Notes under the pieces: generated by a model | Seen by the model: the letters and a program-made list of their open reading frames with translations, nothing else | Databases searched by the model: none | What the model was told of the DNA's origin: nothing | Position numbers and translations under genes: made by a program | In this document: one piece after another, positions 38,058 to 47,995 of the stretch | How positions within the stretch are numbered: position 1 is the first letter of the stretch | How the letters are laid out: each line of letters starts with the position of its first letter | Assembly: GCF_031178195.1 (NCBI RefSeq) | Contig: NZ_JAPSJL010000008.1 | Span: 1 to 64,000, forward strand | DNA length: 64,000 nt | Reading direction: 5' to 3' | Source: Zhihengliuella sp. | GTDB lineage: Bacteria > Actinomycetota > Actinomycetes > Actinomycetales > Micrococcaceae

Positions 38058-38894
38058 GTGACGAGCGCGCAGCACGGAGCCGCCGCACACGGTGGAGCGG
38101 ACCGCGAGTGGTCCATCCAGGAGGTCGCCCGGCTCACGGGGACCACCAGCCGGACGCTGCGGCACTACGACGACGTCGGTCTCCTGCCGCCGTCGCGCGT
38201 GGGGTTCAACGGGTACCGCTACTACGACGCCGACTGCCTCCTCCGCCTGCAGCGGATCCTCCTGCTGCGCGGGCTTGGCCTCGGCCTGCCGGCGATCCGG
38301 GAGGCCCTGGACGCCTCGGCGACCGGGACGGCGGCCTCCGCCCCAGGGCGGGCGGCGCAGGCCCGGGCGCTGGACGCGCACCTGGGCGTGCTCCGCGGCG
38401 AGCAGGAGCGGCTGGCGCGGCAGATCGCGTCGGTCGAGCGGACCATCACCACATTGAAGGGAGGTGGCGATCTCATGGCGGACACCATGTTCGACGGGTT
38501 CGACCACACGCAGCACAAGGACGAGGTGACCGAGCGCTGGGGAGCCGATGCCTACCGGGCGCGCGACCGCTGGTGGCGCGGCCTGGGCGACGAGGAGCGC
38601 GCCGCGTGGAAGGCCCGCGTGCGCGAGCTCGGCGAGGACTGGGCAGCGGCCGCCGCGGCGGGCGAGAGCCCGGCGTCGGAGCGCGCCCAGGCGCTCGCGG
38701 CCCGCCACGTCGAGTGGCTGGGCTCCGTGCCCGGCACGCCCGGGGCCGGTGGGGCGCCGGACACGGGCTACATCGCCGGGTTGGCGGATCTGTACGTCGC
38801 GGACGAGCGCTTCGCCGCGAACTACGGCGGCGCCGAGGGCGCAGGATTCGTGCGCGACGCCCTGCTCGAGTGGGTGCGCCGGCACGACGGCTGA
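38058..38894 (+). CDS. MerR regulator with C-terminal TipAS antibiotic-recognition domain
   Basis: WSIQEVARLTGTTSRTLRHYDDVGLLPPSRVGFNGYRYYD..; TipAS-like FDHTQHKDEVTERWG..YVADERFAANYGG. Confidence 0.9.
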   Translation: MTSAQHGAAAHGGADREWSIQEVARLTGTTSRTLRHYDDVGLLPPSRVGFNGYRYYDADCLLRLQRILLLRGLGLGLPAIREALDASATGTAASAPGRAAQARALDAHLGVLRGEQERLARQIASVERTITTLKGGGDLMADTMFDGFDHTQHKDEVTERWGADAYRARDRWWRGLGDEERAAWKARVRELGEDWAAAAAAGESPASERAQALAARHVEWLGSVPGTPGAGGAPDTGYIAGLADLYVADERFAANYGGAEGAGFVRDALLEWVRRHDG

Positions 38895-39065
38895 ACCCAG
38901 GGGGGAGGCCGGGCAGGCCAGGGGCGGGACCTGCCCGGCCCGCCCGGCCACACCGAGCGGGCCGAGCGGGCCGAGCGGGCAGGGCCGACTATTTAGGGCC
39001 GATCATGCCCGGGATTTCCCCACCGAGTCCATCAATATAGGCGCGCGGGCTTTTCCGTAATCGAC

Positions 39066-39084
39066 TTAGGTTCGGCTAAGCTCG
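39066..39084 (+). promoter_or_regulatory. candidate DtxR/IdeR/DmdR iron box
   Basis: TTAGGTTCGGCTAAGCTCG vs TWAGGTWAGSCTWACCTWA (15/19). Confidence 0.65.
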
Positions 39085-39135
39085 GTCATCGACGCGGGCG
39101 GTCCCGCGGCCTGATTCCGAGCCCCTGGAGCACTC

Positions 39136-40182
39136 ATGAGGATCCGCACCCTCGCCTACGCCGCCCTGACGGCGACCCTGACCGCTGCCCTCGCCGGATG
39201 CGGGGCCTCCGAGCCCGTCCCGGAGGAGTCGGCCGCGTCCTCGGCCGCGGGCGAGGGCGTCACGGAGTACCCCCTGACCATCGACAACTGCGGCACCGAG
39301 GTCACGGTCGACGCCCCGCCGGAGCGCGTGGTGTCCCTGGACCAGAACTCCACCGAGATCCTCCTCTCCCTCGGGCTCGAGGACCGCGTGGTGGGCACGG
39401 CGTCCTGGACGGACCCGATCCTGCCGGAGCTCGAGGCCGCCAACGAGGACGTCCCGCGACTGGCCGACAACGCCCCCACCTACGAGGTCGTCCTCGGCGC
39501 CGATCCCGACTTCATCACCGCCTCCTTCGGCCGCCACCTCAACGAGACCGGCGTCGCCACCCGCGACCGCTTCGCCGAGACGGGCATCGAGACCTACCTG
39601 TCCCCCACCGACTGCGAGGGCGACGTCTCCATCAACGGCGGCGGCACGCGCACACAGCTGCTGGACGTCGAGTCCCTCTACACGGAGATCCGCGAGATCG
39701 CGGCCGTCTTCGACGTCCCCTCCCGCGGCGACGCGCTGGTCGCGGACCTGGAGGAGCGCACGGCCGCGGCGCTCGACGGCGTGGACGCCGACGGTGCGAC
39801 GGTCGCCTTCTGGTTCGCGGACACGCGCACGCCGTACATGGCCGGCGGCTACGGATCGGCGGCGATGCTCGCCGACATGTCCGGCATGGAGAACGTCTTC
39901 GCGGACACCCCCGACGACTGGCCGGCCATGGGCTGGGAGGCCGTCGTCGAGAAGAACCCGGAGGTGCTGGTCCTGGGCGACCTGCAGCGGGCGCGCTTCC
40001 CCGGCGACCTGCTCGAGGAGAAGATCGCGTTCCTCGAGTCGGATCCCCTGACCAAGACCATGGACGCGGTGAAGAACAAGCGGTACATCGCCCTCCACGG
40101 CGCCGAGATGAACCCGTCCATCCGCTCCGTCGACGGTCTGGAGAAGATCGCGGAGTTCTGGAAGGAGCAGGACGCTGGCTAG
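39136..40182 (+). CDS. FecB/BtuF-like ABC transporter substrate-binding lipoprotein
   Basis: Lipobox LAGC; PPERVVSLDQNSTEILLSLGLEDRVVGTASW. Confidence 0.9.
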   Translation: MRIRTLAYAALTATLTAALAGCGASEPVPEESAASSAAGEGVTEYPLTIDNCGTEVTVDAPPERVVSLDQNSTEILLSLGLEDRVVGTASWTDPILPELEAANEDVPRLADNAPTYEVVLGADPDFITASFGRHLNETGVATRDRFAETGIETYLSPTDCEGDVSINGGGTRTQLLDVESLYTEIREIAAVFDVPSRGDALVADLEERTAAALDGVDADGATVAFWFADTRTPYMAGGYGSAAMLADMSGMENVFADTPDDWPAMGWEAVVEKNPEVLVLGDLQRARFPGDLLEEKIAFLESDPLTKTMDAVKNKRYIALHGAEMNPSIRSVDGLEKIAEFWKEQDAG

Positions 40183-40189
40183 CGCGGTC

Positions 40190-41335
40190 GTGACGGACGA
40201 GGAGAGGACCGGCGTGGCCGGCTCGAACCGGGGCGCGGTCGCGGCGACCGTCGGCGCGCGGAGCACGAACGCCGCCGGCGCCGCGGCGCCGCGCGTCCTG
40301 CGCACGCGACGGCGTCTGCGCACCGCGCTGCTGGGCACCGTCTTCACCCTCGGCGGCCTGGCCCTGCTGGTCCTGTCGGTCGGTGTGGCGATCACGCTGG
40401 GCCCGGCCGACGTCTCGCTCGTCAACGTGCGCGACGTGGTCCTGAACCACCTGGCGGGTGCGCAGATCCCCGTGCGCGTCTCCGAGGACGCGATCGTCTG
40501 GCAGGAACGCCTGCCCCGCGCCCTCGTCGCGGCCGCCTGCGGTGCCGGCCTCGGCCTCTGCGGGGCGATCATGCAGTCGCTGCTGCGCAACCCCCTGGCC
40601 GACCCCTACGTCCTCGGCGTCTCCTCGGGCGCCTCGACGGGCGCCGTCGCTACGGGCGTGCTGGGCCTCGGCGGTGCGGCCCTCGGCCTCTCCGGCGGCG
40701 CGTTCATCGGCGCGCTCGTTGCGTTCGCCCTGGTGCTGGCGCTGGCCCGGATGGCCGGCGGCGGCAACGACCGCGTGGTCCTCGCCGGCGTCGCCAGCAC
40801 GCAGCTGTTCTCCGCGCTGACCTCGCTGGTCGTGTTCGCGTTCGCGGATTCCGACGAGACCCGCGGGGTCATGTTCTGGCTGCTCGGCTCGCTGGAGGGC
40901 GTGCGCTGGGACGACGTCGGGCTCTGCCTCGCCGTCGTCGCGGCGGGGACGCTCATCTGCCTGCGCTACGCCCACGCGCTGGACGCGTTCGCGTTCGGCG
41001 ACGAGGTCGCCTCCTCGCTCGGGCTCAACGTGCGCCGCGTGCGCCTGCTGCTGCTGCTCATGACCGCGCTCATCACGGCCACCCTGGTCAGCGTGGCCGG
41101 GGCGATCGGCTTCGTCGGCCTCGTCCTGCCGCACGCGGCCCGCCTGCTCTTCGGCTCCAGGCACACGCGCGTGGTTCCGGCCACGGCCGTCCTCGGCGCG
41201 ATCTTCATGGTCTGGGTCGACGCCGGTTCCCGCGTAGCCTTCGCCCCCACCCCGCTCCCCGTGGGCGTCGGCACCGCGCTGATCGGTGTGCCGGTGTTCA
41301 TCGCCCTGCTCGCCCGACGCCGGAGGGCCGCATGA
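40190..41335 (+). CDS. FecCD-family iron-siderophore ABC permease
   Basis: LPRALVAAACGAGLGLCGAIMQSLLRNPLADPYVLGVSSGAS, GLVLPHAARLLFG. Confidence 0.94.
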   Translation: MTDEERTGVAGSNRGAVAATVGARSTNAAGAAAPRVLRTRRRLRTALLGTVFTLGGLALLVLSVGVAITLGPADVSLVNVRDVVLNHLAGAQIPVRVSEDAIVWQERLPRALVAAACGAGLGLCGAIMQSLLRNPLADPYVLGVSSGASTGAVATGVLGLGGAALGLSGGAFIGALVAFALVLALARMAGGGNDRVVLAGVASTQLFSALTSLVVFAFADSDETRGVMFWLLGSLEGVRWDDVGLCLAVVAAGTLICLRYAHALDAFAFGDEVASSLGLNVRRVRLLLLLMTALITATLVSVAGAIGFVGLVLPHAARLLFGSRHTRVVPATAVLGAIFMVWVDAGSRVAFAPTPLPVGVGTALIGVPVFIALLARRRRAA

Positions 41336-42138
41336 GCCTCACCGCCGAGAACGTCAGCTGGGAACGCGAGGGCGCGCTGATCGTCGACGGCGTGACCCTG
41401 CGCCCCGAGCCCGGAGCGACCGTCGGCCTGCTCGGCCCCAATGGGTCCGGCAAGTCCTCCCTCCTGCGCCTGATGCAGGGCGTCACCAGGCCGTCCGCCG
41501 GCGCGATCGAGCTGGACGGCGAGCCCCTCTCCTCGATCCCGCGCCGTGCCATCGCGCGCACGGTCGCGGTCGTCAGCCAGCACGCGCAGACCGACATGGA
41601 CATCCTCGTCGAGGATGTCGTGCGCCTCGGCCGGATCCCCCACCGCGGCACCTGGGGCGGCGACCCGGACGCCGACCGCGCCGCCGTCGTGCGCGCCCTC
41701 GAGCAGACCGGCCTGAGCGACAAGGCCGACCGGCTCTGGCACACGCTCTCCGGCGGCGAGCGGCAGCGGGCGCAGATCGCCCGCGCGCTGGCGCAGGAGC
41801 CGCGCGAGCTGCTGCTCGACGAACCCACCAACCACCTGGACATCCGGCACCAGCTGGAGCTGCTCACGCTCGTCACCCGGCTGCCGATGACCACCGTCGT
41901 CGCGATGCACGACCTCAACCTCGCCGCGATGTTCTGCGATCACCTGGTGGTCCTCCACGGCGGATCGGTCGTCGCCGGCGGCACGCCGCGGGAGGTGCTC
42001 ACGCCCGAGCTGATCCGCGAGGTCTACGAGGTGGAGGCGGAGGTCGCGTACGACGACGTCCGCGGCCGCGTGGTCATCTCCTTCGAGCCCGCCGTGCTCG
42101 CCAGCCGCTGCCCCCTGCCCGCCCTGCAGGGGCAGTGA
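41332..42138 (+). CDS. iron-siderophore ABC transporter ATP-binding protein
   Basis: GLLGPNGSGKSSLLRLMQG, LSGGERQRAQIARALAQEPRELLLDEPTNHLD. Confidence 0.95.
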   Translation: MSLTAENVSWEREGALIVDGVTLRPEPGATVGLLGPNGSGKSSLLRLMQGVTRPSAGAIELDGEPLSSIPRRAIARTVAVVSQHAQTDMDILVEDVVRLGRIPHRGTWGGDPDADRAAVVRALEQTGLSDKADRLWHTLSGGERQRAQIARALAQEPRELLLDEPTNHLDIRHQLELLTLVTRLPMTTVVAMHDLNLAAMFCDHLVVLHGGSVVAGGTPREVLTPELIREVYEVEAEVAYDDVRGRVVISFEPAVLASRCPLPALQGQ

Positions 42139-42275
42139 CGACGCCGCCCGGAACCGGGTGACGGACTCCTCCCAGGCCGCTATGCTCGCCGCACAGGCCT
42201 GACGCCACCCCGCGCACGGCGGATGCGGCGGCCCCGGGCCGGACCAACGGACTCGACCGCCAGGAGGGCCGCGCG

Positions 42276-42632
42276 ATGCCCAGCGATGCCGAACGGAACG
42301 ACGCCGGGGGCGTGGTGCTCCACGCCTCCCACAGCCATCTCTTCCCGGGCGCACGGCTCGCGGCGCCGGGGATCGACGGGCCGCTCGCCGGCGGCTCCCG
42401 CCCTCGATCGCGCGAGGCGCGGATCGTCTTCTCCGACTTCTCGGAGGCCGACGCCGAGCTGAGCCGCCCGGACGACGCGCCCTCCGGCCACCTGCTGCTC
42501 GACGTGGCCGAGTACCGCACGGCGCCCGGCCGGGTGATCTCGGCCCGTGCCTGGCTCGTGGAGCAGCAGTCCACCGGCGGCGACGGCGCGGCGGCGGGGC
42601 TCCGCGTCGTCGCCCGGGCCGATCTCCCCTGA
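42276..42632 (+). CDS. hypothetical protein
   Basis: 118-aa ORF in a gap between annotated genes. Confidence 0.45.
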   Translation: MPSDAERNDAGGVVLHASHSHLFPGARLAAPGIDGPLAGGSRPRSREARIVFSDFSEADAELSRPDDAPSGHLLLDVAEYRTAPGRVISARAWLVEQQSTGGDGAAAGLRVVARADLP

Positions 42633-42783
42633 GAGCACCCGGCGGCCGACCGGCGGCAGCACTCGGTGGGCCCCCGCCGGCGGGATAGACTCCGCCGGGA
42701 TCGGACCGGACCGCACGGAGTCGCGGGATGAGGCGTGGAGCACGTTGTGACGTCCGGCTTCCGGGCGGTCTGGGCGCACGACC

Positions 42784-42800
42784 TGACACGTGTCAAAATG
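42784..42800 (+). promoter_or_regulatory. TGACACGTGTCA palindrome / GTGTCAAAATG element upstream of M20 peptidase gene
   Basis: Perfect 12-bp palindrome; GTGTCAAAATG shared with 49027-49037. Confidence 0.5.
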
Positions 42801-42843
42801 GTGCGCCTGCGCCCACCCCTGCCCATCTGAAGGAGCTGCAGCC

Positions 42844-44010
42844 GTGACCCACACCCCCGCGAGCCTGGCGGAGATCGAGCGTCTCATCCGGTTCGACACC
42901 ACCAGCCGGGACTCCAACCTCCCGCTCATCGAGCACGTCGTCGGCCGACTCCGGTCCGCCGGCGTGGAACCCACCCTGATCCACAACGCCGAGGGCACCA
43001 AGGCCAATCTCCTGGCTACGTTCCCGGCCGCCGACGGATCGACGCGTGGCGGGACCGTCGTCTCGGCGCACACCGACGTCGTCCCCGTCGACGGCCAGGA
43101 CTGGTCGAGCGACCCGTTCGCCCCCGAGACCCGCGACGGCCGCCTGTACGCGCGCGGCAGCGCCGACATGAAGTCCTTCCTGGGCGTCGCCGTGGCGAAG
43201 ATCGACGACATCGCCTCCCAGCCGCTCGCCGAGCCGATCCACTTCGCCTTCTCCTACGACGAGGAGGTCGGCTGCATCGGCGCGGTGTCCCTCGTGGACG
43301 CGATCGTCGAGGCCGGCCTCGAGCCCACCGGCTGCGTGGTCGGCGAGCCCACGAGCATGCGGATGATCCGCGGGCACAAGTCCGTCAACGTCCTGCAGGC
43401 GCACTTCCGGGGCGTCGCCGCCCACTCGTCGCTGCCCACCGAGGGCGTCAACGCGATCGCGCACGCCGCCGAGTTCGTCCGGTTCGTCCACGGCGTCGCC
43501 GCCGAGTTCGCCCAGGACGGCCCCTTCGACGACGGCTACCTCGTCCCCTACACCACCACCACGGCCAACCGGATCGACGGCGGCATCGCCGTGAACACCA
43601 TCCCCGCCGACTGCACGGTGACGTTCGAGTTCCGCTCGATCGCCGCCGTCGACCAGGAGGCCCTGATCGAGCGCTTCCGCGCCGAGGTCCAGCGCATCGG
43701 CGCGCTCATGCGCGAGCAGGACGGCTCCGCCGGCGCCGAGTTCACGATCGTCTCCACGGCCCCGGGGCTGGAGACGGCCGACGACGCCGCCATCGTCTCC
43801 CGGGTCGTCGAGTGGGGCGCCGACGCGAGCACCGGCAAGGTCACCTACGGGACCGAGGCCGGCCTCTTCTCCCGCGCGGGCATCCCCACCGTGGTCTGCG
43901 GCCCGGGCGACATCGCCCAGGCGCACGCCCCCGACGAATTCATCGAGCTGGACCAGATCGCCCGGTGCGAGTCCTTCTTCGACCGCCTCATCGCCGCGCA
44001 CCGCGCCTAA
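42844..44010 (+). CDS. acetylornithine deacetylase (ArgE)/M20 family amidohydrolase
   Basis: VSAHTDVVPVDGQDWSSDPFAPETRDGRLYARGSADMKSFLGVAVA; GTG start. Confidence 0.92.
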   Translation: MTHTPASLAEIERLIRFDTTSRDSNLPLIEHVVGRLRSAGVEPTLIHNAEGTKANLLATFPAADGSTRGGTVVSAHTDVVPVDGQDWSSDPFAPETRDGRLYARGSADMKSFLGVAVAKIDDIASQPLAEPIHFAFSYDEEVGCIGAVSLVDAIVEAGLEPTGCVVGEPTSMRMIRGHKSVNVLQAHFRGVAAHSSLPTEGVNAIAHAAEFVRFVHGVAAEFAQDGPFDDGYLVPYTTTTANRIDGGIAVNTIPADCTVTFEFRSIAAVDQEALIERFRAEVQRIGALMREQDGSAGAEFTIVSTAPGLETADDAAIVSRVVEWGADASTGKVTYGTEAGLFSRAGIPTVVCGPGDIAQAHAPDEFIELDQIARCESFFDRLIAAHRA

Positions 44011-44021
44011 GGAACGGAACC

Positions 44022-45311
44022 ATGACCACCACCGCACCCCTGGAAGTTACGCCCGAGCGGCTCAAGACCGCCAAGAAGGCCGTCATCAGCAGCTCCATCG
44101 GCGCCGCCCTCGAATGGTTCGACTTCACGGTCTACGCCGCGTTCGCCGTCGTCATCGCCGCGAACTTCTTCCCCGCCGAGGGCGAGAACGCCCACGTCAT
44201 CGGACTGATGCAGACGTTCGCCGCGTTCGCGCTGTCCTACCTCATCCGCCCCCTCGGCGCGATGATCCTCGGCAGCTACGCGGACCGCAAGGGCCGCCGC
44301 AACGCCCTGACGCTGACCATGATGCTCATGATGGTCGCGACCCTGATCATGGCGCTGGCGCCCACGTACGACCAGGTGGGCGTGTGGGCCGCCGCCGCGA
44401 TCCTGCTCTCGCGACTGGTGCAGGGCTTCTCCGCCGGCGGCGAGTTCGGCACGGCCACGACGTTCCTGATCGAGTCGGCGCCGCACCGGAAGGCCTTCTA
44501 CGCCTCCTGGCAGATCGCCGCCCAGGGCGCCTCGCTGCTGCTCTCCTCCGCCTTCGGGTTCGCGCTGTACACGTGGATGTCCGAGGAGGACCTGTACGCG
44601 TGGGGCTGGCGCATCCCGTTCTTCTTCGGCCTGCTCGTGGGCCCCGTCGGCCTCTACATCCGCGCGCGGATGAGCGAGACCGAGGAGTTCGTGAACACGG
44701 TCAAGGAGAAGACCCCGCTGAAGACCGTGCTGACGCAGCACCTCGGCCGCACGCTGGCCGGCATCGGGGTCATCGGCGTCGCGACGATCTCCGTCTACAT
44801 GATCTTCTACATGCCGACGTTCGCGATCGAGCACCTCGACGTCCCGGCCACGGCCGGCTACCTCGGCGGTCTCGTCGCCGGCATCGTGATGCTGGTCGGC
44901 TCCCCGTTCGTCGGGGCGCTGGCCGACCGGGTCGGCGCCGGGCGCGTCATGACCGTGTCCGCCCTCGCCGCGCTCGTGCTCGCCTGGCCCCTGTTCGCGT
45001 TCCTGGTCGCGTTCCCGAGCGTGGCGACGCTGGTGGCCGTGATCGTGATCCTCGGCATCGTGATGACGTTCTACTTCGCCCCGCTGCCGGCGCTGCTCTC
45101 CGCGCTGTTCCCGGCGGCGATCCGCGGCTCGGGCCTGTCGGTGTCCTACAACATCGGCGTCACGCTCTTCGGCGGCATCGCGCCGCTGGTGCTGACGTGG
45201 CTGCTGGATGCCACCGGGGTCCTGGAGACGCCGGGCTACTACTACCTGATCATCGCGGTGGTCTCCCTGGTGGGCCTGCACTTCGTGCGGACCCGCTACC
45301 AGGACCGCTGA
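44022..45311 (+). CDS. MFS transporter, MHS (metabolite:H+ symporter) family
   Basis: ISSSIGAALEWFDFTVYAAFAVVIAANFF, LIRPLGAMILGSYADRKGRRNAL, RLVQGFSAGGEFG. Confidence 0.93.
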   Translation: MTTTAPLEVTPERLKTAKKAVISSSIGAALEWFDFTVYAAFAVVIAANFFPAEGENAHVIGLMQTFAAFALSYLIRPLGAMILGSYADRKGRRNALTLTMMLMMVATLIMALAPTYDQVGVWAAAAILLSRLVQGFSAGGEFGTATTFLIESAPHRKAFYASWQIAAQGASLLLSSAFGFALYTWMSEEDLYAWGWRIPFFFGLLVGPVGLYIRARMSETEEFVNTVKEKTPLKTVLTQHLGRTLAGIGVIGVATISVYMIFYMPTFAIEHLDVPATAGYLGGLVAGIVMLVGSPFVGALADRVGAGRVMTVSALAALVLAWPLFAFLVAFPSVATLVAVIVILGIVMTFYFAPLPALLSALFPAAIRGSGLSVSYNIGVTLFGGIAPLVLTWLLDATGVLETPGYYYLIIAVVSLVGLHFVRTRYQDR

Positions 45312-45353
45312 CGGGCCGAGACCCGGACGCGCGGAGCAGATCCCCCGACGACG

Positions 45354-45401
45354 GACGCAGGGCCGGTCGATCCCGATTCCGGGGTCGACCGGCCCTGCGT
45401 C
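45354..45401. terminator. bidirectional terminator hairpin
   Basis: gacgcagggccggtcga / tcgaccggccctgcgtc. Confidence 0.7.
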
Positions 45402-45443
45402 TCGTCCGGGCCCTGCCCGCGGCGAGTCGCGGCGATCCTGCGC

Positions 45444-46305
45444 TCAGGCGGCGCGGACCGACTCGGTGAGGATGTCGCGCAGGATGTCGGCGAGTCCGTC
45501 CTCCTCGACCGGGGCCGTCACCTCGTCGGCGACGTCCTTGACCTCCTCGGGGGCCTGGCCCATCGCGACGCCGCGGGCGGCCCAGGCGAGCATCTCGATG
45601 TCGTTGCGGCCGTCGCCGGCGGCGACCGTGACGGACGGGTCGACATCCAGCATGATCCGCAGCTCCTCGAGCGCGGTGGCCTTGCTGACGCCCTGCGCGG
45701 CGATGTCCAGCCACGCGGTCCAGCCCACGGAGTAGGTCACGCCCGCCAGGCCGATGCTGCGGACGGCCTTGCCGAACTCCTCGGCGGTCGAGTCGGTGGA
45801 GAAGACCACCAGGCGCGTGGCGGTGGCCTCCATCATGTCCTCGAAGTCCACGCCGCGGGCCTCGACGCCGAAGCTGGCATCCTGGAACCGCTCCGTGGAG
45901 AGGAACTGGCCCTCGTCGTCCTCCAGGGCGAACTTCGCGGTCGGCAGCGAGTGGCGCAGTGCCTTCAGGGCCGGCGCGGGGTCGAAGGTCTTCCGGTCGA
46001 TGACCTCGTAGGCCTCCGGCAGCGAGGTGTCGATCCGCAGCGTCACGCCGCCGTTGGAGCAGACCGCGTAGCCCTCCTCGATGCCGAGCAGCTCCACGAT
46101 CGGGAGCGTGGCCCCGAGCGAGCGGCCGGTGGAGACCACCACGGTGTGCCCGGCCTCGACGACGGCGCGTGCGGCCTCGCGGACGGCCCCGCTCATGTGC
46201 CCCTCGTGGTCCACCAGGGTCCCGTCCACGTCGAGGCAGATCATCTTCTTGTCATTCATCTTCCGGTCTTCGGTGCCGGTAGCCAGTGTTTCGATCATCT
46301 CCATA
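45444..46305 (-). CDS. HAD-IIB family (Cof-like) hydrolase
   Basis: MICLDVDGTLVDHEG, VVVSTGRSLG, VAAGDGRNDIEML; exact start uncertain. Confidence 0.9.
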
Positions 46306-46441
46306 GTGAAGCACTTTCGGACGCGGCGCGCGACGCGCCACGGCACACCACCACCCCGCGGCAGCGGTTCTTCACCGGGGTTTCACCGGCTGCTCGCCGC
46401 CCCGTCCACCGCCGGTCGCGCCGCGGACGGGGCGGGGCGGG

Positions 46442-47995
46442 TCAGCGCTCCTCGGCCGCCGTCGTCAGCGTCTCGCCGCGGAAGAACGCGGGCCGGCGGA
46501 CGTACTGGACCACCATGATGACGACCCCGATGCCCAGCACGGCCATGCCGAGCACGAAGACCAGGCCGAGGCCGAAGAGGTGCGAGCCGGAGCCGTAGGC
46601 GGGATCCATGCTGTCGATGATGGTGGTGAAGAACAGGATCATCAGGATGATCCCGCCGATGCCCGGGCAGAGCAGCTGGAACACGAAGTTCCGCACGGAG
46701 GCCGTGAACGTCCGGCGGAAGTACCAGACGCTCGCGAAGGCGGTGATGCCGTAGTACAGGCAGATCATCATGCCTAGGGCCGTGATGGTGTCCCAGAGGA
46801 CGTTCTCCGAGACGAAGCGCATCACGGCGTAGAAGGCCGACGCGACGACGGCGGAGACGATCGTCGCGTAGCCGGGCGTGAAGAACCGCGGGCTGATACG
46901 GGCGAACTTCGGCGAGATGGCCCCGTAGTGGCCCATGGCCAGCAGGGTGCGCGCCGGCGAGACGAACGTCGACTGGAGCGAGGCCGCCGAGCTGGAGAGC
47001 ACGGCCAGCGAGACCAGCCAGGCGAACGGGCCGAGCACCAGGTGCGAGAGGTGGAAGAAGACGTTCTCCTGGATCTCCTCGTTGCCCAGGCCGTACTCGC
47101 CCGTGCCGACGCCGGCGAAGGCGATGAGTGCCACCGAGAGCAGCAGGTACAGGCCCACGATGATGAGGACCGTCAGGGTGGCGGCCTTGCCCGGCGTGGA
47201 CGCGGAGCCCTTGGTCTCCTCGTTCATCGTCAAGGTCACGTCCCAGCCCCAGAAGATGAAGATGGAGAGGGACAGGCCGGCCGCCACGGCGGAGAAGGAG
47301 TCGACGGCGAACGGGTTGAACCACTCGAGGGCGATCGGCGTCGCGTCGAACGCGCTGCCGTCCGCGACGTGCCTGAGCGCGGCGACGGCGAAGACCACCA
47401 GCACGGCGATCTGGAAGCCGACCAGCAGATACTGCACCCGCTGGGTGGTCTGCATGTCGCGGTAGGAGATGGCCGTCGCCGCCGCCATGAACGCCAGACA
47501 GGTGGCGACGTTGATCAGGGGGTTGCTCGTCAGGTCGGCGATCCCCGCGTTGCCCGTGATCTGGGCCAGGAGCAGATAGAGGAAGTCGACGGCGACGCCG
47601 GCGAGGTTGGACAGGACCAGGATGGTCGCGGCGATGAGGCCCCAGCCTCCCAGCCAGCCGATCCACGGTCCGAAGGCCCGGGTGGCCCAGGTGAAGGAGG
47701 TGCCGCTGTCCGGCATGGAGCGGTTGAGCTCCCGGTAGCCGAAGGCGACGAGGAGCATCGGGATGAAGCCGACCAGGATGATGGCCGGGACCTGCAGCCC
47801 GACGGCGGACGCCGTCGGGCCGATCGCGGCCGTGAACGTGTAGGCCGGGGCGATGCAGGAGATGCCGATGACGATCGCGCCGATCAGCCCCACGGAGCCC
47901 GCGCTGAGGCCCTTCTTGCTCAGGCCGCCGGACTGCTCGGCCGGCTCGCCGCCGGGGGCGGGCGCCGCGGCCCGCTGCGCTTCGGTGCTGCTCAT
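46442..47995 (-). CDS. APC family amino acid permease
   Basis: GLIGAIVIGISCIAPAYTFTAAIGP, SMPDSGTSFTWATRAFGPWIGWLGGW. Confidence 0.92.
   Translation of the reverse strand: MSSTEAQRAAAPAPGGEPAEQSGGLSKKGLSAGSVGLIGAIVIGISCIAPAYTFTAAIGPTASAVGLQVPAIILVGFIPMLLVAFGYRELNRSMPDSGTSFTWATRAFGPWIGWLGGWGLIAATILVLSNLAGVAVDFLYLLLAQITGNAGIADLTSNPLINVATCLAFMAAATAISYRDMQTTQRVQYLLVGFQIAVLVVFAVAALRHVADGSAFDATPIALEWFNPFAVDSFSAVAAGLSLSIFIFWGWDVTLTMNEETKGSASTPGKAATLTVLIIVGLYLLLSVALIAFAGVGTGEYGLGNEEIQENVFFHLSHLVLGPFAWLVSLAVLSSSAASLQSTFVSPARTLLAMGHYGAISPKFARISPRFFTPGYATIVSAVVASAFYAVMRFVSENVLWDTITALGMMICLYYGITAFASVWYFRRTFTASVRNFVFQLLCPGIGGIILMILFFTTIIDSMDPAYGSGSHLFGLGLVFVLGMAVLGIGVVIMVVQYVRRPAFFRGETLTTAAEER

Noticed and set aside
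38953-38979. Three tandem copies of ccgagcggg
   Set aside because: Short GC-rich repeat within the probable terminator region after the tipA-like gene; too simple to interpret.
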